The position numbers were made by a program, and so were the translations under genes. The notes under the pieces are model-generated. The model searched no databases, was not told where the DNA came from, and saw only the letters and a program-made list of their open reading frames with translations. Positions 20,014-28,467 of a stretch of 64,000 bases of DNA are shown here, one piece after another; position 1 is the first letter of the stretch; each line of letters opens with the position of its first letter. The DNA comes from Rhizobiales bacterium Y(2018) (GTDB lineage Bacteria > Pseudomonadota > Alphaproteobacteria > Rhizobiales > Aestuariivirgaceae), in the NCBI GenBank assembly GCA_005502925.1, contig SCPD01000013.1, positions 144,291 through 208,290 of the forward strand, written 5' to 3'.

Positions 20014-21195
20014 ATGCTCGATCCTTTCATCGCCGACTGGCTCAATCTGCTGCTGCGCTGGGCGCATATGATCGCCGGCATTGCGTGGATCGGCACATCC
20101 TTCTATTTCGTGGCGCTTGATTTTTCGCTGAAGCGCCGCGCTGGATTGCCCGCCGGCGTCTATGGCGAGGCCTGGGAAGTGCATGGCGGCGGCTTCTATC
20201 ATGTGCAGAAATATTCGGTGGCGCCCGCCGACATGCCGCCCGACCTCATCTGGTTCAAATGGGAGGCCTATCTCACCTGGGTGACCGGCTTCCTGCTGCT
20301 CATCGTCCAGTTCTACTTCAATGCCACGACCTTCCTGATCGATCCTTCGGTTTTGGTCCTGACGCCCTGGCAGGCGATCGCGATCTCAACTGTGAGCCTC
20401 GCCGCCGGCTGGTTCATCTATGATGGTCTCTGCCGATCGCCGCTCGTGCATCGCCCCGGCCTTCTGGCGCTCGCCGTCTTCGCGCTGATCCTCATCGCCG
20501 CTTACGGCTTCACGCATGTCTTTTCGGGACGCGGCGCGCTGATCCATATCGGCGCCTTCATCGGCACCATGATGGCGGCCAATGTCTTCGCCGTGATCAT
20601 TCCCAATCAGAAGAAGATCACCGCGGCGCTGTTGCGCGGCGAGGCGCCCGATCCGAAATTCGGCATCACCGGCAAGCAGCGCTCGCTGCACAACACCTAT
20701 CTGACCTTGCCGGTTTTGCTGATGATGATCAGCAACCACTATCCGATGATCACCAATCACCCGCAGGCCTGGCTGCTGGTCGGGCTGATCGTCATCGGCG
20801 GCGCGTCCTTGCGCCATTTCCTGGTGCGCCATGAAGTGGGCGACGACATCGCGGAAATCGCCTGGACCTTGCCCGTCATCTTCGGCGCGCTCGCCGCCGC
20901 TTTGTGGCTTACCGAGCCGAAAGTGAGGATCGGCGAAGGCCTCGTCGTCTCCGACCAGGAGGTCCAGGCCATCACGGTCAAGCACTGCACCATGTGCCAT
21001 GCGGTGAAGCCCACCCATGCGGGCTTCAAGGAGGCGCCCAAGGGCGTGGCACTCGAGACGCTCGACGAATTGCGCCGTTATGCCACGCAGATCGAGGCCC
21101 AGGCGGTGCGCAACAAATCCATGCCGATTGGCAACGAGACCGGCATGACCGATGAGGACCGCGCCAAATTGGGCGCCTGGATATCCGCGCAATGA
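20014..21195 (+). CDS. puuD: urate hydroxylase PuuD (membrane protein with C-terminal cytochrome c domain)
   Basis: 393 residues: about 8 membrane segments in residues 1-300, containing the family motifs WAHMIAGIAWIGTSFYFVAL and HGGGFYHVQKY, then a soluble cytochrome c domain with haem motif CTMCH at 325-329 and probable distal Met370 in KSMPIGN. PuuD is the flavin-independent bacterial urate oxidase that yields 5-hydroxyisourate and feeds electrons to the respiratory chain. UraH and UraD act next. It overlaps uraD by ATGA. Confidence 0.93.
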   Translation: MLDPFIADWLNLLLRWAHMIAGIAWIGTSFYFVALDFSLKRRAGLPAGVYGEAWEVHGGGFYHVQKYSVAPADMPPDLIWFKWEAYLTWVTGFLLLIVQFYFNATTFLIDPSVLVLTPWQAIAISTVSLAAGWFIYDGLCRSPLVHRPGLLALAVFALILIAAYGFTHVFSGRGALIHIGAFIGTMMAANVFAVIIPNQKKITAALLRGEAPDPKFGITGKQRSLHNTYLTLPVLLMMISNHYPMITNHPQAWLLVGLIVIGGASLRHFLVRHEVGDDIAEIAWTLPVIFGALAAALWLTEPKVRIGEGLVVSDQEVQAITVKHCTMCHAVKPTHAGFKEAPKGVALETLDELRRYATQIEAQAVRNKSMPIGNETGMTDEDRAKLGAWISAQ

Positions 21196-21689
21196 CCGCG
21201 CTCGACGATATCAACATCATGCCGCTCTACGCGTTCTTAGGGGCTTTCGGCGACGTGGCCGAGCATTCGCCCTGGGTGGCGGAAGGCGCCTGGGAGAGGC
21301 GCCCCTTCGCCACGCGTGACGATGTCGTCACCGCTTTCGCGGCGGTGATGCGCGCCGCTCCCCAAGCGGCGCAACGGGCTCTCATCCGCGCCCATCCCGA
21401 TCTCGCGACCAAAGCGAAGCTCACCCAGGATTCGTCCAGCGAGCAGGCAGGTGTCGGGCTCGACCGGCTGACACCGGACGAATTCGCCCGCTTCACCAGG
21501 CTCAACGACGCCTACAAAGCGCGCTTCGGCTTCCCTTTCATCTTCGCCGTGAAGGGCGCGACCAAGGGTCAGATTCTCCAGGCCTTCGAAGAGCGCCTTG
21601 GCAACAGCGCTGAAGTGGAATTCGAGACCGCTCTGACACAGATTGCCCGTATCTTCCGCTTCCGCCTCGAAGACAGGATATCGGCATGA
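21192..21689 (+). CDS. uraD: OHCU decarboxylase
   Basis: 165 residues, the family's usual size. The catalytic His68 is in RALIRAHPDLA, followed by the conserved SSSEQAGVGLDRL and RFGFPFIFAVKG segments. It decarboxylates OHCU to (S)-allantoin, the third step after PuuD and UraH. It overlaps puuD and guaD by ATGA at both ends. Confidence 0.95.
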   Translation: MTALDDINIMPLYAFLGAFGDVAEHSPWVAEGAWERRPFATRDDVVTAFAAVMRAAPQAAQRALIRAHPDLATKAKLTQDSSSEQAGVGLDRLTPDEFARFTRLNDAYKARFGFPFIFAVKGATKGQILQAFEERLGNSAEVEFETALTQIARIFRFRLEDRISA

Positions 21690-22975
21690 CCCGCATCATC
21701 ACCGGCGCGGTGCTGACCTTCGGCGCGACCGCCGCCGATTACCTGCATGAGCCGCAAGGCGCCGTGGTGATCGGGGATGACGGGCACATTCTGTGGCGCG
21801 GCGCCCGCGCGGCGCTGCCGGACGCCTGGCGCGCGGCACCGGTCGACGATTATGGCGGCTGCCTGATCCTGCCCGGCTTCATCGACGCCCATATTCACTT
21901 CCCGCAATATCGCATGCTGGCCGCGCCGGGTAAGGATCTGCTCGACTGGCTCAACCGCTTCACCTTCCCGGAGGAATCGCGTTACGGCGATGCGGCTTAC
22001 GCTGCGGCGGCGGCCGAAAAATTCCTCGACCGTCTCGTCACCAACGGCACCACCTCGGCGATGGTCTTCTCCTCGGTGCATAAATCCTGTGCCGAGGCGC
22101 TGTTCGCTGCCGCCGAAAAGCGACGCATGGCGGTGATGACCGGCAAGACCATGATGGACCGCGATGTGCCGCAGGCGGTGCGCGACACGCCGGAGGAGGG
22201 GGCTCGCGACAGCGAGGCGCTTTACCAGAAATGGCACCGCCGCGATCGTCTGCGTTATGTCGTCTCGCCGCGTTTCGCCGTGACCTCCTCGGAAGCGCAA
22301 TTGCGTATCTCAGGAGAGCTGATGCAGTCGCTGACCGATGCGCTCATGCAGACGCATCTCTCCGAGAGTATCGGCGAAGTCGCGCGGATCCGTGCGCTCT
22401 ATCCCAACGACAAGGACTATACCGACGTCTATGACCGTTTCGGCCTGTTGAGCGACCGCAGCCTCTTCGCCCATGGCGTCCATCTCTCCGAGCGTGAATG
22501 TGCACGTTTGTCGGAGACGGGTTCGATCGTCGCCCATTGCCCGACCTCGAACATGTTCTTAGGCTCAGGCCTGATGAGCATGGGCCATCTCGGCAAACCG
22601 GAACGCCCGGTCAGGCTGGCGCTCGGCACGGATGTCGGCGGCGGCACCAGCTATTCGATGCTCGCCACCTTGGGTGCCGCCTATAAGGTACAGATGCTGT
22701 CGGGCTACCGTCCGACCGCCTTCGAGCTGTTCCACCTGGCGACGCGCGGCAATGCGGAGAGGCTGCGTCTCGCCGATGAGGTGGGATCGCTCGATGAAGG
22801 CAAATGGGCGGATATGGTGGTGATCGATCCCCAGGCGACAGATGTCCTGGCGAGCCGCCAGGAGCTTTCGCAGTCGCTCGAGGATATGCTGTTTGCCTTG
22901 GCGATCCTGGGCGATGACCGCGCCATCCGCGCGACCTATATCGCCGGGCGCAGGATTCATGAAAGAAGTGAGTGA
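21686..22975 (+). CDS. guaD: guanine deaminase
   Basis: 429 residues of the amidohydrolase family. The metal motif PGFIDAHIHFPQ has His69 and His71; further sites are HLSESIGEVARI and the C-terminal metal Asp region LGTDVGGGTSYSM. It converts guanine to xanthine, the substrate of XdhAB in the same cluster. Full length, in the puuD-uraD-guaD-puuE operon. Confidence 0.93.
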   Translation: MTRIITGAVLTFGATAADYLHEPQGAVVIGDDGHILWRGARAALPDAWRAAPVDDYGGCLILPGFIDAHIHFPQYRMLAAPGKDLLDWLNRFTFPEESRYGDAAYAAAAAEKFLDRLVTNGTTSAMVFSSVHKSCAEALFAAAEKRRMAVMTGKTMMDRDVPQAVRDTPEEGARDSEALYQKWHRRDRLRYVVSPRFAVTSSEAQLRISGELMQSLTDALMQTHLSESIGEVARIRALYPNDKDYTDVYDRFGLLSDRSLFAHGVHLSERECARLSETGSIVAHCPTSNMFLGSGLMSMGHLGKPERPVRLALGTDVGGGTSYSMLATLGAAYKVQMLSGYRPTAFELFHLATRGNAERLRLADEVGSLDEGKWADMVVIDPQATDVLASRQELSQSLEDMLFALAILGDDRAIRATYIAGRRIHERSE

Positions 22976-22976
22976 C

Positions 22977-23891
22977 ATGACCAATCTCTATCCCCGCGAC
23001 ATGAAAGGTTATGGCCGCGCCATTCCCGATCCGAAATGGCCGGGCGGCGCCAATGTGGCCGTGCAGTTCGTGCTCAATTATGAAGAGGGCGGCGAGAATT
23101 GTGTTCTCCATGGCGATGCCGCATCGGAAGCCTTCCTCTCCGAGATCGTCGGCGCCCAGGCCTGGCCGGGCCAGCGCCATTGGAACATGGAATCGATCTA
23201 TGAATATGGCGCGCGCGCCGGCTTCTGGCGGCTGTGGCGCATGTTCACTGGCCGGAAAATTCCGCTCACCATCTATGGCGTCGCGACGGCGCTGCAGCGT
23301 TCGCCCGAGCAGACCCAGGCGATGCAGGAGGCCGATTGGGAGATCGCCAGCCACGGCCTCAAATGGATCGAATACAAGGATTACGCAGAAGCCGACGAAC
23401 GCACCCATCTGATGGAGGCGATCCGCATCCACAAGGAAGTCACCGGCGAGCGCCCGCTCGGCTGGTATACCGGGCGCTGCTCGGTCAATACGACGCGGCT
23501 GGTGATGGAGGAGGGCGGCTTCCTCTATTCCTCCGATGCCTACGCCGATGACCTGCCCTATTGGGTCGAGCGGCCGCAGGGTGGCCAGCATCTCATCATT
23601 CCCTATACGCTCGATGCCAATGATATGCGCTTCGCCACATCGCAGGGTTTCAACAGCGGCGACCAGTTCTATTCCTATCTGAAGGACAGCTTCGATTGTC
23701 TCTATGAAGAGGGCCGCCGCGGCTCGCCGAAGATGATGTCGGTGGGCCTGCATTGCCGCCTGATCGGGAGGCCGGGGCGCGCGCTGGCACTCGAGCGTTT
23801 CCTCGATTACGTGCAAACCCATGACAAAGTCTGGGTGCCGCGCCGCATCGATATTGCGCGCCACTGGCACGAGCAGTTTCCACCCTCATGA
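22977..23891 (+). CDS. puuE: allantoinase PuuE (polysaccharide-deacetylase-like)
   Basis: 304 residues from ATG 22977, one base after the guaD stop; GAAAGAAGTGAGTG gives a ribosome site. It is the NodB-fold allantoinase: YPRDMKGYGRAIPDPKWPGG at the start, NYEEGGENCVLHGD, SHGLKWIEYKDY and GWYTGRCSVNTTRLV are typical of PuuE. It opens the hydantoin ring of allantoin to allantoate. It is metal-independent by family knowledge, unlike AllB. Confidence 0.93.
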   Translation: MTNLYPRDMKGYGRAIPDPKWPGGANVAVQFVLNYEEGGENCVLHGDAASEAFLSEIVGAQAWPGQRHWNMESIYEYGARAGFWRLWRMFTGRKIPLTIYGVATALQRSPEQTQAMQEADWEIASHGLKWIEYKDYAEADERTHLMEAIRIHKEVTGERPLGWYTGRCSVNTTRLVMEEGGFLYSSDAYADDLPYWVERPQGGQHLIIPYTLDANDMRFATSQGFNSGDQFYSYLKDSFDCLYEEGRRGSPKMMSVGLHCRLIGRPGRALALERFLDYVQTHDKVWVPRRIDIARHWHEQFPPS

Positions 23892-23902
23892 CCGGCGCTT
23901 GA

Positions 23903-24475
23903 ATGGCCAGGCTCGCCCGCATCGTCATCCCGGATGTGCCGCATCACGTGGTGCAGCGGGCGCGGCCGGGCCTGAAGCTCTTCAGCGACGACGGCGACTA
24001 TGCCGAATATGGCGACATGCTCACGCGCAATCTCAGAGGCGCCAGGCTCGTCTCGGCCTGCCTGATGCCGGATCACGTGCATCTGATCGCCATTCCCTCG
24101 ACCAGCTATGCGCTCGCCCGCATGCTGGGCGAGACGCGCCGGCTCTATGCCCGCTACAAGGGGCTGGGCGCGCAAGGCCTGTGGCGCGGACGTTATCTCT
24201 CCTGCCCGCTCGATGCGGCGCATGCCAGGGCGGCGCTCGCTTATCTGAGCTTCAATCCGGTGCGCGCCGGGCTGGTGGGGGCGCCATCGGAATGGAAGTG
24301 GTTTTTAGGCGACCGGGATTTCGACGCCCCCGCCGATGACCGGCAGATGCAGGTGATCCGCGCCGCGACGCGCACCGGCCGCCCCGCCGGCGATGCCGAC
24401 TTCTATGCGAGGGTCGAATATGAGCTCGGCCGCTCGCTCACGCCCAAGAAACGCGGCCGTAAGGCGCGCTGGTGA
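23903..24475 (+). CDS. REP-associated tyrosine transposase (RAYT, IS200-like fold)
   Basis: 190 residues. The start ARLARIVIPDVPHHVVQRAR, the HUH motif MPDHVHL at about 55-61, the tyrosine helix region RRLYARYKGLG and the C-terminal YLSFNPVRAGLV are diagnostic of RAYT proteins. RAYTs are domesticated relatives of IS200/IS605 transposases that process REP palindromes. It lies 11 nt after puuE and ends one base before convergent allA, so it is embedded in the purine operon with no IS ends of its own. Three composite palindromes lie within 16 kb. Confidence 0.85.
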   Translation: MARLARIVIPDVPHHVVQRARPGLKLFSDDGDYAEYGDMLTRNLRGARLVSACLMPDHVHLIAIPSTSYALARMLGETRRLYARYKGLGAQGLWRGRYLSCPLDAAHARAALAYLSFNPVRAGLVGAPSEWKWFLGDRDFDAPADDRQMQVIRAATRTGRPAGDADFYARVEYELGRSLTPKKRGRKARW

Positions 24476-24967
24476 TCAGAGCTTGAGAATTGCCGCCTCC
24501 GGCAGCGTCACTTCCTCGAGATTATTGCCCGGTCCCTTGCGGTCAACGACCAGGAAGTCGCTGTCGGCATCGAGGATGAGCAGCGGGAAGTGCCAGGCAT
24601 TGCGGGCATAGTTGATGCCCTGCCGGCCGGTGGCGCGGAAGGCGCGGAGCGTCTTGGCGCTGGGCGGCACATCGGCTTCCGCAACGACAATGAGCCAGTC
24701 GCGATTCTGGAGGGGATAGAAGGCCTGGCTGCCGAGCGGGTGGCGCTCGACGAAGGTGATCGCGAACGGAAAAGCGCGCGGCTGGCTGCGGAACAAGCTG
24801 ACGATGGTTTCACCGCCTTCCGTACCGGTATCGATTCGCGCCAGATCGTGGAAGCGTTCGGTGAAGCCCTGATTGATCGGATAGTGATGCGCATCCGCCA
24901 TCTCGATGACATCGCCGAAGGACGCGAAGGCAGAACGGGTGAGGGGTTCTATTTTGAGACTCGTCAT
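24476..24967 (-). CDS. allA: ureidoglycolate lyase
   Basis: 163 residues, the usual size for AllA. Family segments: FASFGDVIEM, HYPINQGFTERFHDL, FRSQPRAFPFAITFVERHPL, and GINYARNAWHFPLLIL. It splits (S)-ureidoglycolate to glyoxylate and urea, completing the allantoin branch. Allantoicase or allantoate amidohydrolase, needed between allantoate and this step, is not in the window. It is convergent with the RAYT gene. Confidence 0.93.
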   Translation of the reverse strand: MTSLKIEPLTRSAFASFGDVIEMADAHHYPINQGFTERFHDLARIDTGTEGGETIVSLFRSQPRAFPFAITFVERHPLGSQAFYPLQNRDWLIVVAEADVPPSAKTLRAFRATGRQGINYARNAWHFPLLILDADSDFLVVDRKGPGNNLEEVTLPEAAILKL

Positions 24968-25319
24968 GGTCGCACGTTAACCTCTAACGCTGGGAAAGCA
25001 AATCGGGTTCTCGCAAGGACAGAACGTTCATAAACTGTGGCCGACATGCAACGAACATCGCCACGGCAATTGAAATTCGCGCTGCCCGAAATTTCGGCAT
25101 ATGCCTGGTCACTATCAGCAAGTGCTTGAAAGAATTGAGAGCGACTGTCGATGTGGTCAGAATGTGACGAGGTGACGTTACGCGTGCCACGAAATTGTCG
25201 TTAGTCCTCGCACAGTTGTGATGATATCAAATTAGGTGGGTTGGGGAACCGATGGGCGCCCTGAGGGACGGGCGGCGCTGTGGATTCATCGTTCACCAAT
25301 CGAGGGGAAGACTAAAGTA
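24968..25319. other. intergenic region between divergent allA and the Wza-like gene
   Basis: A 352-bp gap, noticeably richer in A/T than its surroundings. It must hold both the allA promoter and that of the gene at 25320 (its ribosome site CGAGGGGAAG is at the right edge). I see no RNA gene, repeat or clear terminator in it. Confidence 0.5.
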
Positions 25320-26468
25320 ATGCGTCCAAAAAATTCCGTGGTCCTGTCGGCCATGCTCACCGTTGCGTTGACCGGCTGTTCGGCGTTGCCGAGTGAAGGC
25401 CCACAAAGCAAGCAGATCGAGAAAGCCTATCTCGAGAAGAACACCGCCGGTTTCTCCCTGGTCAATGTCAGCCGTCCCGTCGCCGAATATCTGTCGCGTC
25501 ATGGTGGCCAGAGCTTCGGCGACCGTTTCGGCAAGGGCAAGCCGATGCGTGCCGAGACGATTGGCCCCGGCGACGTCTTGTCTGTCACCATCTGGGAGGC
25601 GGATCAGACCGGCGTCTTCGCCAGCACCAACACCGCCGATCGCGGCTCCATTCCCGACATCGAAGTGAGCAGCAGGGGCACGATCACCATCCCCTATGCC
25701 GGCACCATCAAGGCGGCCGGCCGCACGCCGCAGAGCTTAGGCGCGGCCATCACCAAGGCGCTCGAAGCCAAGGCGGTCGAGCCGCAGGTGCATGTCGCGC
25801 GCAAGGAGAAGGTCGCGTCCGTCGTCACCGTGACGGGTGGCGTCGGCAAGGCCGGCCTTTATCCCTTGAGCCTGCGCGGTGATTCACTGCTCGACGTCAT
25901 CGCCGGCTCCGGCGGCTCGTCCTATCCACCCTATGAGACGGTGGTGAACATAACGCGGCGCGGCGAGATCGCGACCTCTTATCTCGATCACGTCATCGAG
26001 ACGCCGGCCGACAATATCTATATGCGTCCGGGCGATCAGATCAGCATCGAACGCAAGCCCAGAACCTATACGGCTTTCGGCGCCGTCGAGCGCAAGGGCA
26101 ATCTCGAATTCGGCGCCGGCAATCTCAATCTGCTCGAAGCGGTCGGCAAGGCCTCGGGTCTCTCCGATATCCGTGCCGATGCTTCGGGCGTGTTCCTGTT
26201 CCGCTTCGAGAAGCGCTCGGTGGCGGAACGCTTCGCCAGCGAGCCGGTGACGGCGTCGGGTGGCCAGGTGCCGGTGATCTACCGGCTCAATCTCAAGGAC
26301 CCGAACCAGTATTTCTTCGCCCAGTCGATCGCCATGCAGGACCGCGACGTGATCTATGTGGCCGACGCCTCGACCGTGTCGCTGCAGAAGTTCTTAGGCC
26401 TTCTGGGCGCGGCGATATCACCGCCAGGAGCGGCGGTGCGCACGGTGACGACCGTGAATGCATTGTGA
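25320..26468 (+). CDS. polysaccharide export outer-membrane lipoprotein (Wza-like)
   Basis: 382 residues from ATG 25320, chosen for the GAGGGGAAG upstream and because it places the lipobox LTGC near residue 20, giving a lipoprotein signal. The Poly_export domain follows (about 75-165, GPGDVLSVTIWEADQTG ... VSSRGTITIPYAGTI), then SLBB-type beta-grasp segments (GKAGLYPLSLRGDSLLDVIA, GNLEFGAGNLNLLEAVGKAS). These proteins form the outer-membrane channel for capsule or exopolysaccharide. No polymerase, flippase or glycosyltransferase is nearby. Confidence 0.88.
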   Translation: MRPKNSVVLSAMLTVALTGCSALPSEGPQSKQIEKAYLEKNTAGFSLVNVSRPVAEYLSRHGGQSFGDRFGKGKPMRAETIGPGDVLSVTIWEADQTGVFASTNTADRGSIPDIEVSSRGTITIPYAGTIKAAGRTPQSLGAAITKALEAKAVEPQVHVARKEKVASVVTVTGGVGKAGLYPLSLRGDSLLDVIAGSGGSSYPPYETVVNITRRGEIATSYLDHVIETPADNIYMRPGDQISIERKPRTYTAFGAVERKGNLEFGAGNLNLLEAVGKASGLSDIRADASGVFLFRFEKRSVAERFASEPVTASGGQVPVIYRLNLKDPNQYFFAQSIAMQDRDVIYVADASTVSLQKFLGLLGAAISPPGAAVRTVTTVNAL

Positions 26469-27260
26469 TCAGGACCTGACCTTGAGAAGGGTGCTGAACG
26501 TCGGATAGAGATGCGGATTGCTCACCAGGACTTCGTTGCCCTCGGTGAGCCCGTCCCCGCTCAGAAAGTCACTCACGCGTCCGCCGGCTTCCTTGACGAT
26601 GCAGAGGCCGGCGGCGACGTCCCAGGCATTGATATGGGATTCCCAATAGCCCTCGAGCCGGCCGTCGGCGGTGAAGGCGAGGCCAAGCGCGCCTGAGCCG
26701 AGGCGGCTATATTCGCAATGGGCTTCGAGCAGCACCTTGACCGCATCGGCATGCGGCGCCGGCGGGCGGCGATAGCTGTAGCCGATGCCGAGCCGCGACT
26801 CTTCCAGCGACTTCGCCTGGCTGACTTCGATTTTCCGGCCGTTGAGCGTGGCGCCCATGCCGCGCCGCGCCGCATAGAGCTCTTCCGTCACCGGATTATA
26901 GATCACCCCGATCACGAATTCGCCGTTGCAGAGAAGGCCGAGCGATACGCACCAGAGCGGAATGCCGCGCAGAAAATTGGCGGTGCCGTCGATCGGGTCG
27001 ATGATCCAGACCGCCTTGGCCGGGGTATTCTTGGCGCCGCGCTCTTCGCCCACGAAGCCGTCTTCCGGAAAGAGCCGCTGCAGCGTGCCGACGATCCTGT
27101 CCTCGCAGGCGCGATCGGCCTCGCTCACCAGATCCTGCGTGCCTTTGCGCTCGATATCGAGCTCCGAGCGCCGGTGATAGGCCTCCGCCGCCAGCCGCCC
27201 CGCATCGCGCGCCACGCTTTGCGCTGCCCAAAACCTGATCTCGATCTCACTCGCGTCCAC
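26469..27260 (-). CDS. inositol-monophosphatase-family phosphatase
   Basis: 263 residues from a GTG at 27260; AGGAGG sits 4 nt before this GTG, which decides the start over upstream candidates. Metal-dependent phosphatase motifs: GEERGA near residue 72, WIIDPIDGTANFLRG near 84 and AWDVAAG near 210. The family covers inositol-1-phosphatase, 3'(2'),5'-bisphosphate nucleotidase and sugar phosphatases, which I cannot separate here. It is divergent from an AfuA/FbpA-like binding protein gene, so a sugar-phosphate role is possible. Confidence 0.85.
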   Translation of the reverse strand: MDASEIEIRFWAAQSVARDAGRLAAEAYHRRSELDIERKGTQDLVSEADRACEDRIVGTLQRLFPEDGFVGEERGAKNTPAKAVWIIDPIDGTANFLRGIPLWCVSLGLLCNGEFVIGVIYNPVTEELYAARRGMGATLNGRKIEVSQAKSLEESRLGIGYSYRRPPAPHADAVKVLLEAHCEYSRLGSGALGLAFTADGRLEGYWESHINAWDVAAGLCIVKEAGGRVSDFLSGDGLTEGNEVLVSNPHLYPTFSTLLKVRS

Positions 27261-27386
27261 AGGACCTCCTGATTTTTTGACTAGCCAAGGCTTTCCCCTT
27301 GGTCCAAGCTTGTCACACAACTGTCATAATTCATCAAAGGCAGCCGGCTCCAGGAAGTGGAGCAAACGGCAACTGGGGAGGAATGT

Positions 27387-28418
27387 ATGAAGTTATCAGC
27401 CAGAAGTCTTGTCGCGTCTATTGCCGCGTTCGCCGCCTTGGCCTTGTCCACGGGTGCCCGCGCCGAGGGCAATCTCACCGTCTATTGCTCGGTCCAGGAG
27501 GAATGGTGCCAGCTGATGGTGAACGAGTTCCAGAAGGCCACCGGCATTACCGTCGCCATGACCCGCAAGAGCTCGGGCGAAACCTTCGCGCAGGTGAAGG
27601 CGGAAGCGGCGAATCCCAAGGGCGACATCTGGTGGGGCGGCACCGGCGACCCGCATCTCCAGGCGGCCGAGGAAGGGCTCACCGAGGAATATGATTCACC
27701 CAAGCTGGCGGAGCTTCACGACTGGGCCGTCAAGCAGCACGTGACGGCGAAAAAACGCACGGTCGGCATTTATCTCGGCGCCCTGGGCTATGGCTACAAT
27801 ACCGAGCTCCTCGAGCAGAAGAAGCTCGAAGCGCCCAAATGCTGGGCCGATCTGATCAAGCCGGAATTCAAGGGCGAGGTGCAGGTCGCCAATCCCAATT
27901 CCTCCGGCACGGCCTATACGTTCATCGCCACTTTGGTGCAGATCATGGGCGAGGAGGAGGCTTTCAAATATCTGAAGGCGCTGGCCGAAAACATCAATCA
28001 ATATACGAAATCGGGCGCCGCCCCGGCGCAGGCCGCGGCGCGCGGCGAGACCTTGATCGGCATCGCCTTCCAGCACGACGTCGTGACGCCGAGCATCACC
28101 TCCAACGCGCCGATCAAGAACGTGTCGCCTTGCGAGGGAACCGGCTTCGAGATTGGCTCGATGAGCATCATCAAGGGCGCGCCCAATATCGAGAACGCCA
28201 AGAAATGGTATGACTGGGCGCTGACACCCGACGCGCAGAAGCTCGGCGCGCAGGCCAATTCCTATCAGAACCCGTCCAACAAGGCGGCGCCGATCCCCGA
28301 GCAGGCGCCCAAAATGGCCGACATCAAGCTGATCGATTATGACTTCGCCAAATTCGGTTCATCGGCGGAGCGCAAGCGCCTGCTGAGCCGCTGGGACAAG
28401 GAAATCGGCGCGAAATAG
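27387..28418 (+). CDS. FbpA/AfuA-like ABC substrate-binding protein
   Basis: 343 residues from ATG 27387 (GGGGAGG upstream) with a signal peptide cleaved after ARA near residue 26. Type 2 periplasmic-binding fold of the ferric/thiamine/polyamine class: LTVYCSVQEEWCQLMVNEFQ, GDIWWGGTGDPHLQAAEEG, and GLGYGYNT-like LGYGYNTELL. The Tyr residues used by ferric FbpA proteins are not evident, which leaves hexose phosphates (as in AfuA) as an alternative ligand. It is followed by a perfect hairpin, then the permease. Confidence 0.8.
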   Translation: MKLSARSLVASIAAFAALALSTGARAEGNLTVYCSVQEEWCQLMVNEFQKATGITVAMTRKSSGETFAQVKAEAANPKGDIWWGGTGDPHLQAAEEGLTEEYDSPKLAELHDWAVKQHVTAKKRTVGIYLGALGYGYNTELLEQKKLEAPKCWADLIKPEFKGEVQVANPNSSGTAYTFIATLVQIMGEEEAFKYLKALAENINQYTKSGAAPAQAAARGETLIGIAFQHDVVTPSITSNAPIKNVSPCEGTGFEIGSMSIIKGAPNIENAKKWYDWALTPDAQKLGAQANSYQNPSNKAAPIPEQAPKMADIKLIDYDFAKFGSSAERKRLLSRWDKEIGAK

Positions 28419-28424
28419 CTGACA

Positions 28425-28458
28425 GGGAGGGCCGGCGGAACTGACCGCCGGCCCTCCC
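28425..28458 (+). promoter_or_regulatory. intercistronic 14-bp perfect hairpin
   Basis: GGGAGGGCCGGCGG (28425-28438), loop AACTGA, then the exact complement to 28458. It lies between the binding-protein stop and the permease start. There is no T-run after it, so it is more likely an mRNA-stabilising or partial-attenuation hairpin that keeps the binding protein in excess over the membrane parts than a full terminator. Confidence 0.7.
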
Positions 28459-28467
28459 GCGCTCGCC

